A stretch of 9,097 nt of DNA from Syntrophaceae bacterium (GCA_023249795.1 JAHFBU010000047.1:1-9097); one strand, 5' to 3'; numbered from the stretch's first letter, positions 1 through 6,918 are shown. The notes: generated from the letters alone by a model not told the origin. Program-made: numbers and translations.

Positions 1-50
1 TCTCCTGAGCAGGCATATTTCTAAAATCAAACCCTCGGAGGTCTTAAGGC

Positions 51-716
51 ATGAGTGATGCGATTCTGGTCGGCGTCGATCTGACCAAAACATTCGACAA
101 TTTGACGGTTGTCAAAGGGGCATCCATCGCCGTCGGAGAGGGGGAGTTTGTTTCGCTGGTGGGGAAATCTGGCAGCGGCAAGACCACGCTTCTTTCGCTG
201 CTTTCCGGGTTGGAGCGCCCGACATACGGGCAGGTCACCCTGGGAGGGAAGACGATCTCGGACGCCTCCGAGGACGAACTGGCCCTTTTCCGCCGGGAGA
301 ACGTCGGGTTCATCTTCCAGTCCTTCAACCTGATCCCGACCCTCTCGGCTTGGGAAAACGCGGCCCTGCCGCTGTTTCCCATCCGGATGACCGAGGCGGA
401 GCGGCGCCGCAGGGCGTCGGAACTGCTCGATCGGATGGAGCTGGGGGACCGGATGGAACATCTGCCCTCGGCGCTCTCAGGCGGAGAGAAGCAGCGGGTG
501 GCCATCGCCCGCGCCCTCATCAACCATCCGAAGATCGTTTTTGCCGACGAGCCGACGGGGAACCTTGATACCGCCACAGGCGGCGCGATCATGGAGATCT
601 TGAACCGTCTGCACCGGGAAGAGGGGATGACCCTGCTCATGGTTACCCACGACCCAGGGCTGGCAGGCACCGCGGACCGCATCGTTCGAATGCAGGATGG
701 CGAGGTGCTCTCATGA
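51..716 (+). CDS. ABC transporter ATP-binding protein, LolD/MacB class
   Basis: This is the ATP-hydrolysing subunit of a LolCDE/MacB-type ABC system, acting on the cytoplasmic face of the inner membrane. The 221-residue protein has every nucleotide-binding motif: Walker A GKSGSGKTT (38-46), Q-loop Gln90 in GFIFQSFNLIPTLSAWEN, signature LSGGEKQRVAIARAL (142-156), Walker B IVFADEPTGNLD (162-173) and H-loop His200. The ENVGFIFQSFNLIP and ADEPTGNLD segments are typical of the LolD/MacB/FtsE group rather than of importers. The ATG is preceded by a good ribosome binding site (GGAGGT, 37-42). Its TGA overlaps the next start as ATGA, so translation is probably coupled to the small secreted protein and then to the FtsX permease at 1144, its obvious partner. 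Unlike MacB, ATPase and permease are separate proteins. The substrate cannot be deduced from sequence. Family assignment is secure; lipoprotein versus other cargo is open. Confidence 0.95.
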   Translation: MSDAILVGVDLTKTFDNLTVVKGASIAVGEGEFVSLVGKSGSGKTTLLSLLSGLERPTYGQVTLGGKTISDASEDELALFRRENVGFIFQSFNLIPTLSAWENAALPLFPIRMTEAERRRRASELLDRMELGDRMEHLPSALSGGEKQRVAIARALINHPKIVFADEPTGNLDTATGGAIMEILNRLHREEGMTLLMVTHDPGLAGTADRIVRMQDGEVLS

Positions 717-1120
717 ACAAATTATTGCTCTATGGCGGGATCATTCTTTTCATGGCGCTCATCCCCGGGGCCGCCCTGCCGGCTCCGCCGGTTTCCGTGG
801 AAGTTCTCTATATGAATCACGGCCCCCTCCAGCCGACGCTCAAGGAGATCAGGTCAATCTGCGGAGGATACGGTAAGGCGCTTGTCGTCGCCTGGTACGA
901 TTTTGAAAGTCCGGAGGGAGAGAAGTTCATGGCCCGGAAGGGGATTCATCAGCATGTGCCCCTCGTCATCTGGATCGATGGCAAGGCTACGGCAAAGATC
1001 CAGGGGAAAGAGGCTCAATTTGCCGGATTTCCCACCGGCGCCGGGCCCCTCTCATTTCAGGGGAAGTGGTCGCTCGATGACCTGCGCGGGGCGCTGGATC
1101 AGGTGACCGGCAAGAGATAG
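713..1120 (+). CDS. Secreted thioredoxin-fold-like protein lacking CxxC
   Basis: A 135-residue exported protein of no named family known to me. Residues 1 to about 24 form a signal peptide: Asn-Lys at the N-terminus, a hydrophobic core LLLYGGIILFMALIPG, then an ALPA cleavage region. The mature part can be aligned by eye with thioredoxin. VSVEVLYMNHGPLQPTLKEI (27-46) sits where the first core strand, active site and helix fall. ALVVAWYDFESPEGEKFMARK (56-76) matches the next strand and helix. GIHQHVPLVIWIDG (77-90) matches the cis-proline strand (Pro83). WSLDDLRGALDQV (119-131) matches the C-terminal helix. The CxxC is absent and only one Cys (50) remains in the mature part, so a disulfide redox role is unlikely. 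A loop of about 20 residues (101-118) is extra. The start overlaps the ATPase stop (ATGA), and the permease gene follows 23 bases later. This context suggests a periplasmic accessory or binding subunit of that ABC system. The fold call is my alignment, not a search result. Confidence 0.8.
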   Translation: MNKLLLYGGIILFMALIPGAALPAPPVSVEVLYMNHGPLQPTLKEIRSICGGYGKALVVAWYDFESPEGEKFMARKGIHQHVPLVIWIDGKATAKIQGKEAQFAGFPTGAGPLSFQGKWSLDDLRGALDQVTGKR

Positions 1121-1143
1121 ATAGACGTTGCCATGAGGGAACT

Positions 1144-2382
1144 ATGCATTACCGCTATGTCCTGAACGAACTCCGCCACCGCCAGCAACGGATGCTGGTC
1201 AACTGTCTGGGGATCGCCGTGGGAATTGCCCTGTTCGTCTCCATCAATGCGGTTTCAGCCGCCTACCGCGAGGCGGTGAGCCTCCCCTTCAAGAACCTCG
1301 GGGCGGATCTTGTCGTCCAGCGGCCGGAGATGCGGGCCATGGACTCGGGTCTGCCGGCAGAGTCGATGCGCGGCATCCGCCTACCCATCTCCAGCCAGAT
1401 CCTCGCGGCCCGCGATCTTCAAAAGCTTCAGGCTGCCCCCGGAGTGGATGCCCTCTCCACGGCGCTCCTTCTCTGGGAGTTCGACCGGGGCGGCTTCCGG
1501 ACGATCATGGGTGTGGATTTGACACAGCCAAGCCTTGGGCCGATCCGGGTGAGGGAATGGCTTGCCCAGGGACGATTTCCCAACCGGGCGGGTGAAGCCG
1601 TCCTGGAGAAACATTACGCCAAGTTTCACAATACCCGGTTGGGCGATTCGGTCGCCATAGGCGGCCGTTCCTTCAAGGTCGTGGGGCTGCTGGAGATCAA
1701 AGAGGGATCGCAAATCGCCGCCGCGAACCTCTACCTCACGCTGACCGATGCCCAGGCCCTTCTTGGGAAGGGCGCTGAAAGCGTCAACACCGTTTACCTC
1801 CGCCTGAAGGATCCCGCCCTCCTGGACCGGATCAAGGCGGAGATTGTGCAGGCGCTTCCGGGCGCTTCCGTCATGAGTTCCGATTCTTTTCTCGAAGTGA
1901 TGGGCGGCGTTTCCCGGATTTCCGACCAGTTTGCCTTGGTCGTCTCCCTGGTTGCGCTGGCCGGGGCGGTTTTTCTGATCATCAAGACCATGCTCGCCAA
2001 TCTTGTCGAACGCTCCCGCGAGATCGGCATCTTGAAGGCGGTGGGATGGACCGGCGCTGATGTCCGCAGTCAGCTCATGGCGGAGGTCTTTGTTCAGGCC
2101 CTGCTGGGCGGCGTCGGGGGCATCTTGGCGGGTTACCTAATTTCGTATCTGTTGGGTCATTTCTCCATCCCCGTCGCCACCCCCTGGGAGGTGAACCTCA
2201 TGCCGGCCTTCGCCAAGGACACGGCTTCCGCAGCCCAAACGATTCGTCTGCCCGTCCATGGGTCTCTACGCCTGATTGCGGCCTCACTGGCCCTTTCGGT
2301 TTTGGCCGGGGGCCTGGCCGGTTATTTCATGATCAGGCGGATGGAGAAGATGAAGCCGGCGGATATTCTGAGGCGACTGTGA
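1144..2382 (+). CDS. FtsX-like ABC transporter permease (LolC/LolE/MacB type)
   Basis: This is the membrane subunit partnering the ATPase at 51-716. The 412 residues follow the MacB/LolC plan. TM1 is at about 20-40 (VNCLGIAVGIALFVSINAVS). A large periplasmic domain covers about 41-260 (MacB_PCD-like, with GADLVVQRPE near its start). Then come TM2 (about 262-286), TM3 (about 313-338) and TM4 (about 376-397). The conserved cytoplasmic coupling segment ERSREIGILKAVGWT (289-303) and the terminal KPADILR are both typical of FtsX permeases. About 35 residues lie between TM3 and TM4 (340-375), including WEVNLMPAF, so that periplasmic loop is rather long. A ribosome binding site (GAGGGA, 1135-1140) precedes the ATG. 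With one permease gene, the transporter would be a homodimer, unlike the LolC/LolE heterodimer. The stop overlaps the next gene's start by one base (TGATG), so the two are probably co-translated. Cargo is unknown; this class typically moves lipoproteins, peptides or other envelope substrates. Confidence 0.93.
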   Translation: MHYRYVLNELRHRQQRMLVNCLGIAVGIALFVSINAVSAAYREAVSLPFKNLGADLVVQRPEMRAMDSGLPAESMRGIRLPISSQILAARDLQKLQAAPGVDALSTALLLWEFDRGGFRTIMGVDLTQPSLGPIRVREWLAQGRFPNRAGEAVLEKHYAKFHNTRLGDSVAIGGRSFKVVGLLEIKEGSQIAAANLYLTLTDAQALLGKGAESVNTVYLRLKDPALLDRIKAEIVQALPGASVMSSDSFLEVMGGVSRISDQFALVVSLVALAGAVFLIIKTMLANLVERSREIGILKAVGWTGADVRSQLMAEVFVQALLGGVGGILAGYLISYLLGHFSIPVATPWEVNLMPAFAKDTASAAQTIRLPVHGSLRLIAASLALSVLAGGLAGYFMIRRMEKMKPADILRRL

Positions 2383-3560
2383 TGTCAGAAATTCCGATGG
2401 AGGGCAGGACACAGGTAAACGCCACGAATCCAAGCCCGGAGAAGACCAGGAACCGTTACGGCAGGATGGAGTGGGCGGGCGCGTTCGGTGACGTCGGCAC
2501 GCTGATCCCGTTCGTGGTGGCCTACATCACGATCGTGAAGGTGGACCCTCTCGGTCTGCTTCTCATGTTCGGCATCGCCTTGCTGGCGTCCGGCCTCTAT
2601 TACCGGACGCCGCTTCCGATCCAGCCCATGAAGGCCATCGGCGCGGCGGCCGTTGCCGGTGGGATCGGCCCGGCGGCCCTGTTCGGAGCGGGGCTCACCA
2701 CGGGCCTTTTCTGGCTTCTGGCCGGTGCGACCGGGGCGATCCGGCCGATCGCGAAACTGGCAACCAAGCCCGTCGTGCGGGGCATCATGCTGGGGTTGGG
2801 GCTCTCCTTTATGGTGGACGGGGTCCACCGCATGACGGCGGCGCCGGTTCTCGCGGGCATCGCCCTGATCGTAACGTACCTTCTTTTGACGAACCCCAGA
2901 ATTCCGGCCATGTTCATGCTCCTGATCATCGGCGTTGCGTCCGCGGTGATCATGGACCCCCGCCTGTTGTCCGAACTGGCCAGGATCCATGTCGGCTTCA
3001 AGCTGCCGGTCTTCAGCCTCTCCGCGATGACCTGGAACGATCTTGTCACGGGCACATTGCTCTTCACGCTTCCTCAGATGCCGTTGACCCTGGGCAACGC
3101 GGTGATCGCCATCGTTGCCGAGAACAACGAGCTCTTTCCGGACAGAAAGGTCACGGAAAAGAAGATCGCCATTTCCCAGGGGATCATGAACCTGGTGGCG
3201 CCGATTTTCGGCGGCGTCCCGATGTGCCATGGCGCCGGCGGGATGGCCGGGCATGTCCGCTTCGGGGCGAAAACGGGCGGGGCGCCGGTCATCCTCGGAA
3301 GCATTCTCGTTTTGATGGCCCTGCTTTTCAGCGATTCCGTGGCCATTATCTTTAAGATATTTCCGAACGCGATTCTGGGCGTGATCCTGTTCTTCGCCGG
3401 CACCGAACTGGCGATCGTGGTCAGGGACATCGGAGACAAAAAATCCGATTTCTACGTGATGCTGATCGTCGCCGCCTTTGCCATGTGGAACATGGGCGCG
3501 GCTTTCCTCGCGGGGATCGTCCTGGAGTACGCGCTGAGAAGGGAATGGATCGGGATTTAA
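2382..3560 (+). CDS. MOT1-family molybdate/sulfate transporter
   Basis: A polytopic inner-membrane protein of 392 residues, probably a secondary transporter for molybdate or a related oxyanion (SulP-related MOT1 family). The family's landmarks are present in order: GAFGDVGTLIPF (33-44), PLPIQPMKAIGAAA (77-90), TLPQMPLTLGNAVIA (229-243), then PMCHGAGGMAGHVRFGAKTG (280-299). About ten hydrophobic segments can be counted, the last near 355-383. There is no C-terminal STAS domain, as expected for MOT1 and unlike most SulP proteins. I place the start at the ATG in TGATG, overlapping the permease stop by one base. A GTG directly in front (2379) would add one residue, and an ATG at 2397 would shorten the protein by five. 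The N-terminal 25 residues are polar and poorly conserved in type. Lying in the same transcript as an ABC system is unusual for this transporter. Specificity for molybdate over sulfate or tungstate is not settled by sequence. Confidence 0.9.
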   Translation: MSEIPMEGRTQVNATNPSPEKTRNRYGRMEWAGAFGDVGTLIPFVVAYITIVKVDPLGLLLMFGIALLASGLYYRTPLPIQPMKAIGAAAVAGGIGPAALFGAGLTTGLFWLLAGATGAIRPIAKLATKPVVRGIMLGLGLSFMVDGVHRMTAAPVLAGIALIVTYLLLTNPRIPAMFMLLIIGVASAVIMDPRLLSELARIHVGFKLPVFSLSAMTWNDLVTGTLLFTLPQMPLTLGNAVIAIVAENNELFPDRKVTEKKIAISQGIMNLVAPIFGGVPMCHGAGGMAGHVRFGAKTGGAPVILGSILVLMALLFSDSVAIIFKIFPNAILGVILFFAGTELAIVVRDIGDKKSDFYVMLIVAAFAMWNMGAAFLAGIVLEYALRREWIGI

Positions 3561-3594
3561 TATCCCATTACTGACAAACGGAGGCGAAACGGTT

Positions 3595-4434
3595 ATGAGA
3601 AAGCCTGTTCGGGAAGGTTGCCGAAAGTCGGCCAAGCCTTCCCCCTGCAAATACAAGGTCACGCTGGAGTATGACGGAACCGGCTACAGCGGTTGGCAGG
3701 TGCAGAAGAATGCCCGGAGCATCCAGGGAGCGATGATCGATGCCGCCCGGGAGCTCTTCGGGGGAGAGGTGGATGTCCAGGGGGCCGGCAGGACCGACGC
3801 CGGTGTTCATGCCCTTGCCCAGGTCGCCCACCTGGATATCCCGCACCGTCTCCCGGCGCAGAAGATCCTTTACGGTCTCAACGACCTTCTCCCCGCCCCG
3901 ATCAACATCCTCCGCGTGGAGGAGGCGCCGACGACCTTCCATGCCCGCCACTCGGCTAAGGCAAGGAGCTATCTTTACCTGATCTCCCGATGCAGGACGG
4001 CCTTCGGCAAGCGGTACGTCTGGTGGGTGAAGGATGAACTCGATATCGGCCGGATGCGGGCGGCAACCGAGATCTTCGCGGGCTTCCACGATTTCGCCTC
4101 TTTCGCCGACAAGAGAATCGACAAGCGCCTCTCCACGGAGGTGCAGATCGACCGGACGGATCTCGAAGCCTGGGGGGATCTGATCGTCTTCAGGATTGTC
4201 GGCTCCCATTTCCTCTGGAGGATGGTCCGCCGTCTTGCGGGCATCCTTGTCGAGGCGGGCAGGGGAACCCTCTCTTCCGCCGAGATCGAAAGGATGCTGA
4301 CCAGCGCCTCGGAGCTTCCCGCACGCTGTACGGCTCCGCCGTCGGGGCTGTTCCTTGCCCAGGTTCTCTACGAGGGTGATCGCCTTGAACCCCTGTTGCT
4401 CCCGCCGCATCCCCTGTTCATGAAGAGGGGTTGA
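3595..4434 (+). CDS. truA: tRNA pseudouridine(38-40) synthase TruA
   Basis: A cytoplasmic enzyme that isomerises uridines 38-40 in the anticodon arm of many tRNAs to pseudouridine. The 279-residue protein carries the TruA landmarks: YDGTGYSGWQVQ (26-37), the catalytic loop GAGRTDAGVHALAQ with nucleophile Asp68, FHARHSAKARSYLY in mid-protein, GFHDFASF, FLWRMVRRLAGILVEAGRG, and the closing TAPPSGLFLAQVLY. Both halves of the fold are complete. Compared with typical family members it has an N-terminal extension of about 18 basic residues (MRKPVREGCRKSAKPSPC). The first codon with a plausible ribosome binding site is this ATG (GGAGG, 3580-3584, about 10 bases upstream), so I kept it. It lies 34 bases after the MOT1 gene and may be co-transcribed with it, although its function is unrelated. 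Its end faces the ligase gene tail-to-tail across 54 bases. Confidence 0.97.
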   Translation: MRKPVREGCRKSAKPSPCKYKVTLEYDGTGYSGWQVQKNARSIQGAMIDAARELFGGEVDVQGAGRTDAGVHALAQVAHLDIPHRLPAQKILYGLNDLLPAPINILRVEEAPTTFHARHSAKARSYLYLISRCRTAFGKRYVWWVKDELDIGRMRAATEIFAGFHDFASFADKRIDKRLSTEVQIDRTDLEAWGDLIVFRIVGSHFLWRMVRRLAGILVEAGRGTLSSAEIERMLTSASELPARCTAPPSGLFLAQVLYEGDRLEPLLLPPHPLFMKRG

Positions 4435-4488
4435 AGGATGGACGCGCGCGTTCCGAGATGGCGGAAATAAGATCTGCCCGCCCGCAGT

Positions 4489-5778
4489 CTATTCCCACTT
4501 TCTCCGGTCGTCGATTTTTTTGCAGCCATCGGGGATTTCGGAAACGAAAACAACGCAACTTCTGAGCTTTGTGGTTTCCCGTATCCTTTCCTCGCATGAA
4601 GCCTTCAGGGTGTCCGTTCCCGCGACACCCTCTTTGAGTTGGATCTCCACGGTCATCAGGTCCGTCTCGCTCTCCCGCGTGACGACGACCCTCACCTTGT
4701 CCACCTCCCCGGAAAACCGCGACATCGCTTCGTCCATCTGGCGGGGATGGACGAACATCCCCCTGATCTTCGTCACCTCATCCGCCCTGCCCATGATCCC
4801 CCTGAGCTTGCAGGAGGTTCTCCCGCAGGCGCAGGGCTCCTCATCCACGGCGGAAAGGTCGCCGGTCCCGTAGCGAACCAGAGGATAGCATTCGTTGCTG
4901 AACTGCGTGACCACCACTTCGCCGACACTGCCGGCAGGCAAGGGTTCTCCGGTCACCGGATCGCAGATTTCCACATAGAGATCGTCCGCGATATGCATGC
5001 CGTTTTCCTGGGGGCATTCATAGGCCAGTGTTCCCAGATCGGCCGTGATATAGGCCTGACGCACGATGATGCCATGATCGTTGAGCGCTTTTCGCAGACA
5101 GGGGGTCAGGATTTCTCCCCCGACCAGGGCGATTTCGATGGCGAGATCCTTTACGGGATCATAACCCAGACCTTCCATTTTGCCGATCAGTGAGAGCAGA
5201 AAGGAGGCGACGCCGAGGTAGCCGTTGATTTTGAGCTCCACCATGGTCTTGATCTGGATCTCGGTATTCCCGACGCCGGTGGGCACAGTCGTGCATCCGA
5301 TGCCGTTGCAGGCCTCGTCCAGAAAGATTCCCGCGGGGGTCAGGTGGTAGGAAAAGGTGTTCATGACGAGGTCGCCGGGTCGGAACCCCGCGTTGTAGAG
5401 GCACTTCCGCAGCCCCCAGTAATCCTCCTTCCGGCCTTCCGGGTCGTAGAGAGGACCGGGTGAGACATAGATCCTTTTGAGTTGTTCGACGGGCACTGCC
5501 AGAAATCCACCGAATGGCGGGTTCTGGTTGTGCAGCTCCGGCATCCTGTTCTTCTTCAGGACAGGAATTTTGGGGAAATCGTCGATGTCCTGAACGATGT
5601 CGGGGTTGACGCCTCTTTCTTCCAGAAACCTCCGGTAACCGGGCGCATGTTCATAGGCATAGCGAAGAATCCGGAGGGCCTCCTTTTCCTTGAAGGCGGC
5701 GCGTTCGGCCCGGTCCATCCGCTCGGCCTTCTCGTCATAGAAACCCTGGTTCCTCTCTTCCCGTGTTGCCTTGGGCAT
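4489..5778 (-). CDS. PaaK-family AMP-forming CoA ligase, variant nucleotide loop
   Basis: A cytoplasmic acyl-adenylate/CoA ligase related to phenylacetate-CoA ligase, which would convert a carboxylic acid, ATP and CoA to acyl-CoA, AMP and PPi. The 429 residues show NTFSYHLTPAGIFLDE (140-155), VGNTEIQ, VGGEILTPCLRKAL (219-232), YITADLGTLAYEC (243-255), RYGTGDLSAV (302-311), CACGR (316-320), IMGRADEVTKIRGMFVHPRQ (328-347) and the C-terminal lysine region PDGCKKIDDRRK. These match the PaaK layout through the C-terminal subdomain. The canonical P-loop SSGTTGKPT is replaced by YVSPGPLYDPEG (104-115), and the usual YGLSE-type motif reads YITAD. The start is ATG 5778, with a strong ribosome binding site (GAGGAGT). 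An upstream in-frame ATG at 5817 has no such site and lies within a repeat. The gene is last in the liv-type block, suggesting it activates what the transporter imports. The true acid substrate is unknown. Confidence 0.9.
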   Translation of the reverse strand: MPKATREERNQGFYDEKAERMDRAERAAFKEKEALRILRYAYEHAPGYRRFLEERGVNPDIVQDIDDFPKIPVLKKNRMPELHNQNPPFGGFLAVPVEQLKRIYVSPGPLYDPEGRKEDYWGLRKCLYNAGFRPGDLVMNTFSYHLTPAGIFLDEACNGIGCTTVPTGVGNTEIQIKTMVELKINGYLGVASFLLSLIGKMEGLGYDPVKDLAIEIALVGGEILTPCLRKALNDHGIIVRQAYITADLGTLAYECPQENGMHIADDLYVEICDPVTGEPLPAGSVGEVVVTQFSNECYPLVRYGTGDLSAVDEEPCACGRTSCKLRGIMGRADEVTKIRGMFVHPRQMDEAMSRFSGEVDKVRVVVTRESETDLMTVEIQLKEGVAGTDTLKASCEERIRETTKLRSCVVFVSEIPDGCKKIDDRRKWE

Positions 5779-5784
5779 AAAATT

Positions 5785-5791
5785 ACTCCTC
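5785..5791 (-). promoter_or_regulatory. Ribosome binding site fixing the CoA ligase start
   Basis: Read on the minus strand the sequence is GAGGAGT, six bases before the ATG at 5778-5776. It is nearly a perfect match to the anti-Shine-Dalgarno sequence at good spacing. It selects the start MPKATREE over the longer in-frame reading MNSLYTEYLRSNF, whose ATG at 5817 lies inside the neighbouring repeat and has no comparable site. Confidence 0.85.
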
Positions 5792-5807
5792 AAATATTCT
5801 GTGTAAA

Positions 5808-5917
5808 GACTGTTCAAAAATGGTTAGATGCAAGGCGCGCAAAAACCGGAGAGCGAGGCGCATATGGAAATACGTCGAGCGATGAGGTTTGCAGCGCAAC
5901 ACGGCAGATGAGCGTTT
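5808..5917. repeat. Intergenic palindromic repeat-like sequence, right end apparently truncated
   Basis: The sequence between livF and the CoA ligase gene does not look like ordinary spacer. It opens with GACTGTTCAAAAATGG and has partly self-complementary arms, GGCGCGCAAAAACC (5834-5847) against GGTTTGCAGCGC (5887-5898). In the middle is a GCGAGGCGCATATGG...TACGTCGAGCGATGAGG segment, followed by GCAGATGAGCGTTT. From memory this resembles a dispersed non-coding repeat of Desulfobacterota genomes whose ends are inverted copies (GACTGTTCAAAAA at one end, TTTTTGAACAGTC at the other). Here the right inverted end is missing: the sequence stops two bases before the livF stop codon. The family match is memory-based and would need a genome search. 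Nothing in it codes for a convincing protein. Confidence 0.5.
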
Positions 5918-5918
5918 A

Positions 5919-6713
<795 letters not shown>

Positions 6714-6729
6714 ATGAAACTCACCCTGT

Positions 6730-6738
6730 CATGATTGA
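6730..6738 (+). repeat. 9-bp direct repeat, left copy (CATGATTGA)
   Basis: CATGATTGA occurs here and again in the same orientation at 6870-6878, on either side of the nested inverted-repeat element at 6739-6869. The arrangement is what a target-site duplication would look like. It lies just upstream (in transcription terms) of the livF ribosome binding site. Confidence 0.55.
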
Positions 6739-6869
6739 CGCCCTCGTAACAAGTCTGAAAATCTGTCACTCCCGCGAAAGCGGGAGTCCAGAACCGGTCC
6801 AATTCACTGGATTCCCGCTTTCGCGGGAATGACAAAGTGATGCTATTTTCAACTTTATTACGAAATAGA
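6739..6869. mobile_element. Candidate MITE-like element with nested inverted repeats
   Basis: A non-coding element of about 131 bp between the binding-protein gene and livF. Its outer arms TCGTAACAAGTCTGAAAAT (6744-6762) and the reverse complement of 6845-6863, TCGTAATAAAGTTGAAAAT, agree at 15 of 19 positions. Inside lies a second inverted repeat with two perfect 8-bp hairpins (6764-6834). A 9-bp direct repeat flanks the whole. The outermost bases are poorly matched, so exact ends are uncertain. It has no open reading frame and would have to be moved by a transposase encoded elsewhere. Calling it mobile is inference from structure; a family of copies has not been shown. Confidence 0.5.
6764..6834. 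repeat. Paired palindromes: two 8-bp hairpins in head-to-head order
   Basis: The left unit is TGTC-ACTCCCGC-GAAA-GCGGGAGT-CCAG (6764-6791). The right unit is CTGG-ATTCCCGC-TTTC-GCGGGAAT-GACA (6807-6834). The right unit is the reverse complement of the left at 26 of 28 positions. Each unit also folds alone into an 8-bp stem with a 4-base loop. The two differing positions form one base pair in each stem (C-G on the left, T-A on the right). The 15-base spacer contains the palindrome ACCGGT. Such CCCGCGAAAGCGGG palindromes are common dispersed repeats in proteobacteria (REP/BIME-like or dRS3-like). Confidence 0.8.
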
Positions 6870-6878
6870 CATGATTGA
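6870..6878 (+). repeat. 9-bp direct repeat, right copy (CATGATTGA)
   Basis: An exact second copy of the CATGATTGA found at 6730-6738, in the same orientation. It directly abuts the binding-protein hairpin (one base apart), so removal of one copy and the element would leave hairpin, CATGATTGA and livF ribosome binding site in close sequence. Confidence 0.55.
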
Positions 6879-6879
6879 A

Positions 6880-6909
6880 CCCCAGGCAGGCCGGGTGGCC
6901 TGCCCGGGG
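6880..6909 (-). terminator. Strong hairpin after the binding-protein gene (terminator or mRNA stabiliser)
   Basis: In the minus-strand transcript this forms a continuous 13-bp GC-rich stem with loop ACCC, beginning nine bases after the binding-protein stop codon. One pair is G·U on that strand; on the opposite strand the same position is an A·C mismatch. Pairing is therefore complete only in the RNA that is actually made. The following bases (TTCAATCATGTC) are not a good U-tract, so full rho-independent termination is doubtful. Partial termination or protection of the upstream message from 3' decay is more likely. Either would help make more binding protein than ATPase, a usual need in importers. 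Confidence 0.6.
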
Positions 6910-6918
6910 AAAGCCTTT

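Noticed and set aside
1..50. Possible tail of an upstream gene or a promoter
   Set aside because: Apart from the ribosome binding site at 37-42 nothing could be supported in so short a stretch.
2385..3662. Long minus-strand open frame (425 codons) opposite the MOT1 gene
   Set aside because: It is rich in Arg, His, Asp, Gln and Gly with no recognisable motif, and lies opposite a gene with clear MOT1 landmarks. High GC codon-position bias produces such antisense frames.
3568..4410. Minus-strand open frame (280 codons) opposite truA
   Set aside because: truA has all catalytic motifs on the plus strand; the antisense translation is low-complexity and charged with no family signal.
4460..4482. 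GGCGG...CCGCC potential stem in the convergent truA/ligase spacer, as a bidirectional terminator
   Set aside because: Only five base pairs, a 13-base loop and no T-tract on either side; too weak to call.
5779..5817. 13-codon N-terminal extension of the CoA ligase (start at 5817)
   Set aside because: The ATG at 5778 has a near-perfect ribosome binding site, whereas the extension lies over the end of a repeat and adds no family sequence.
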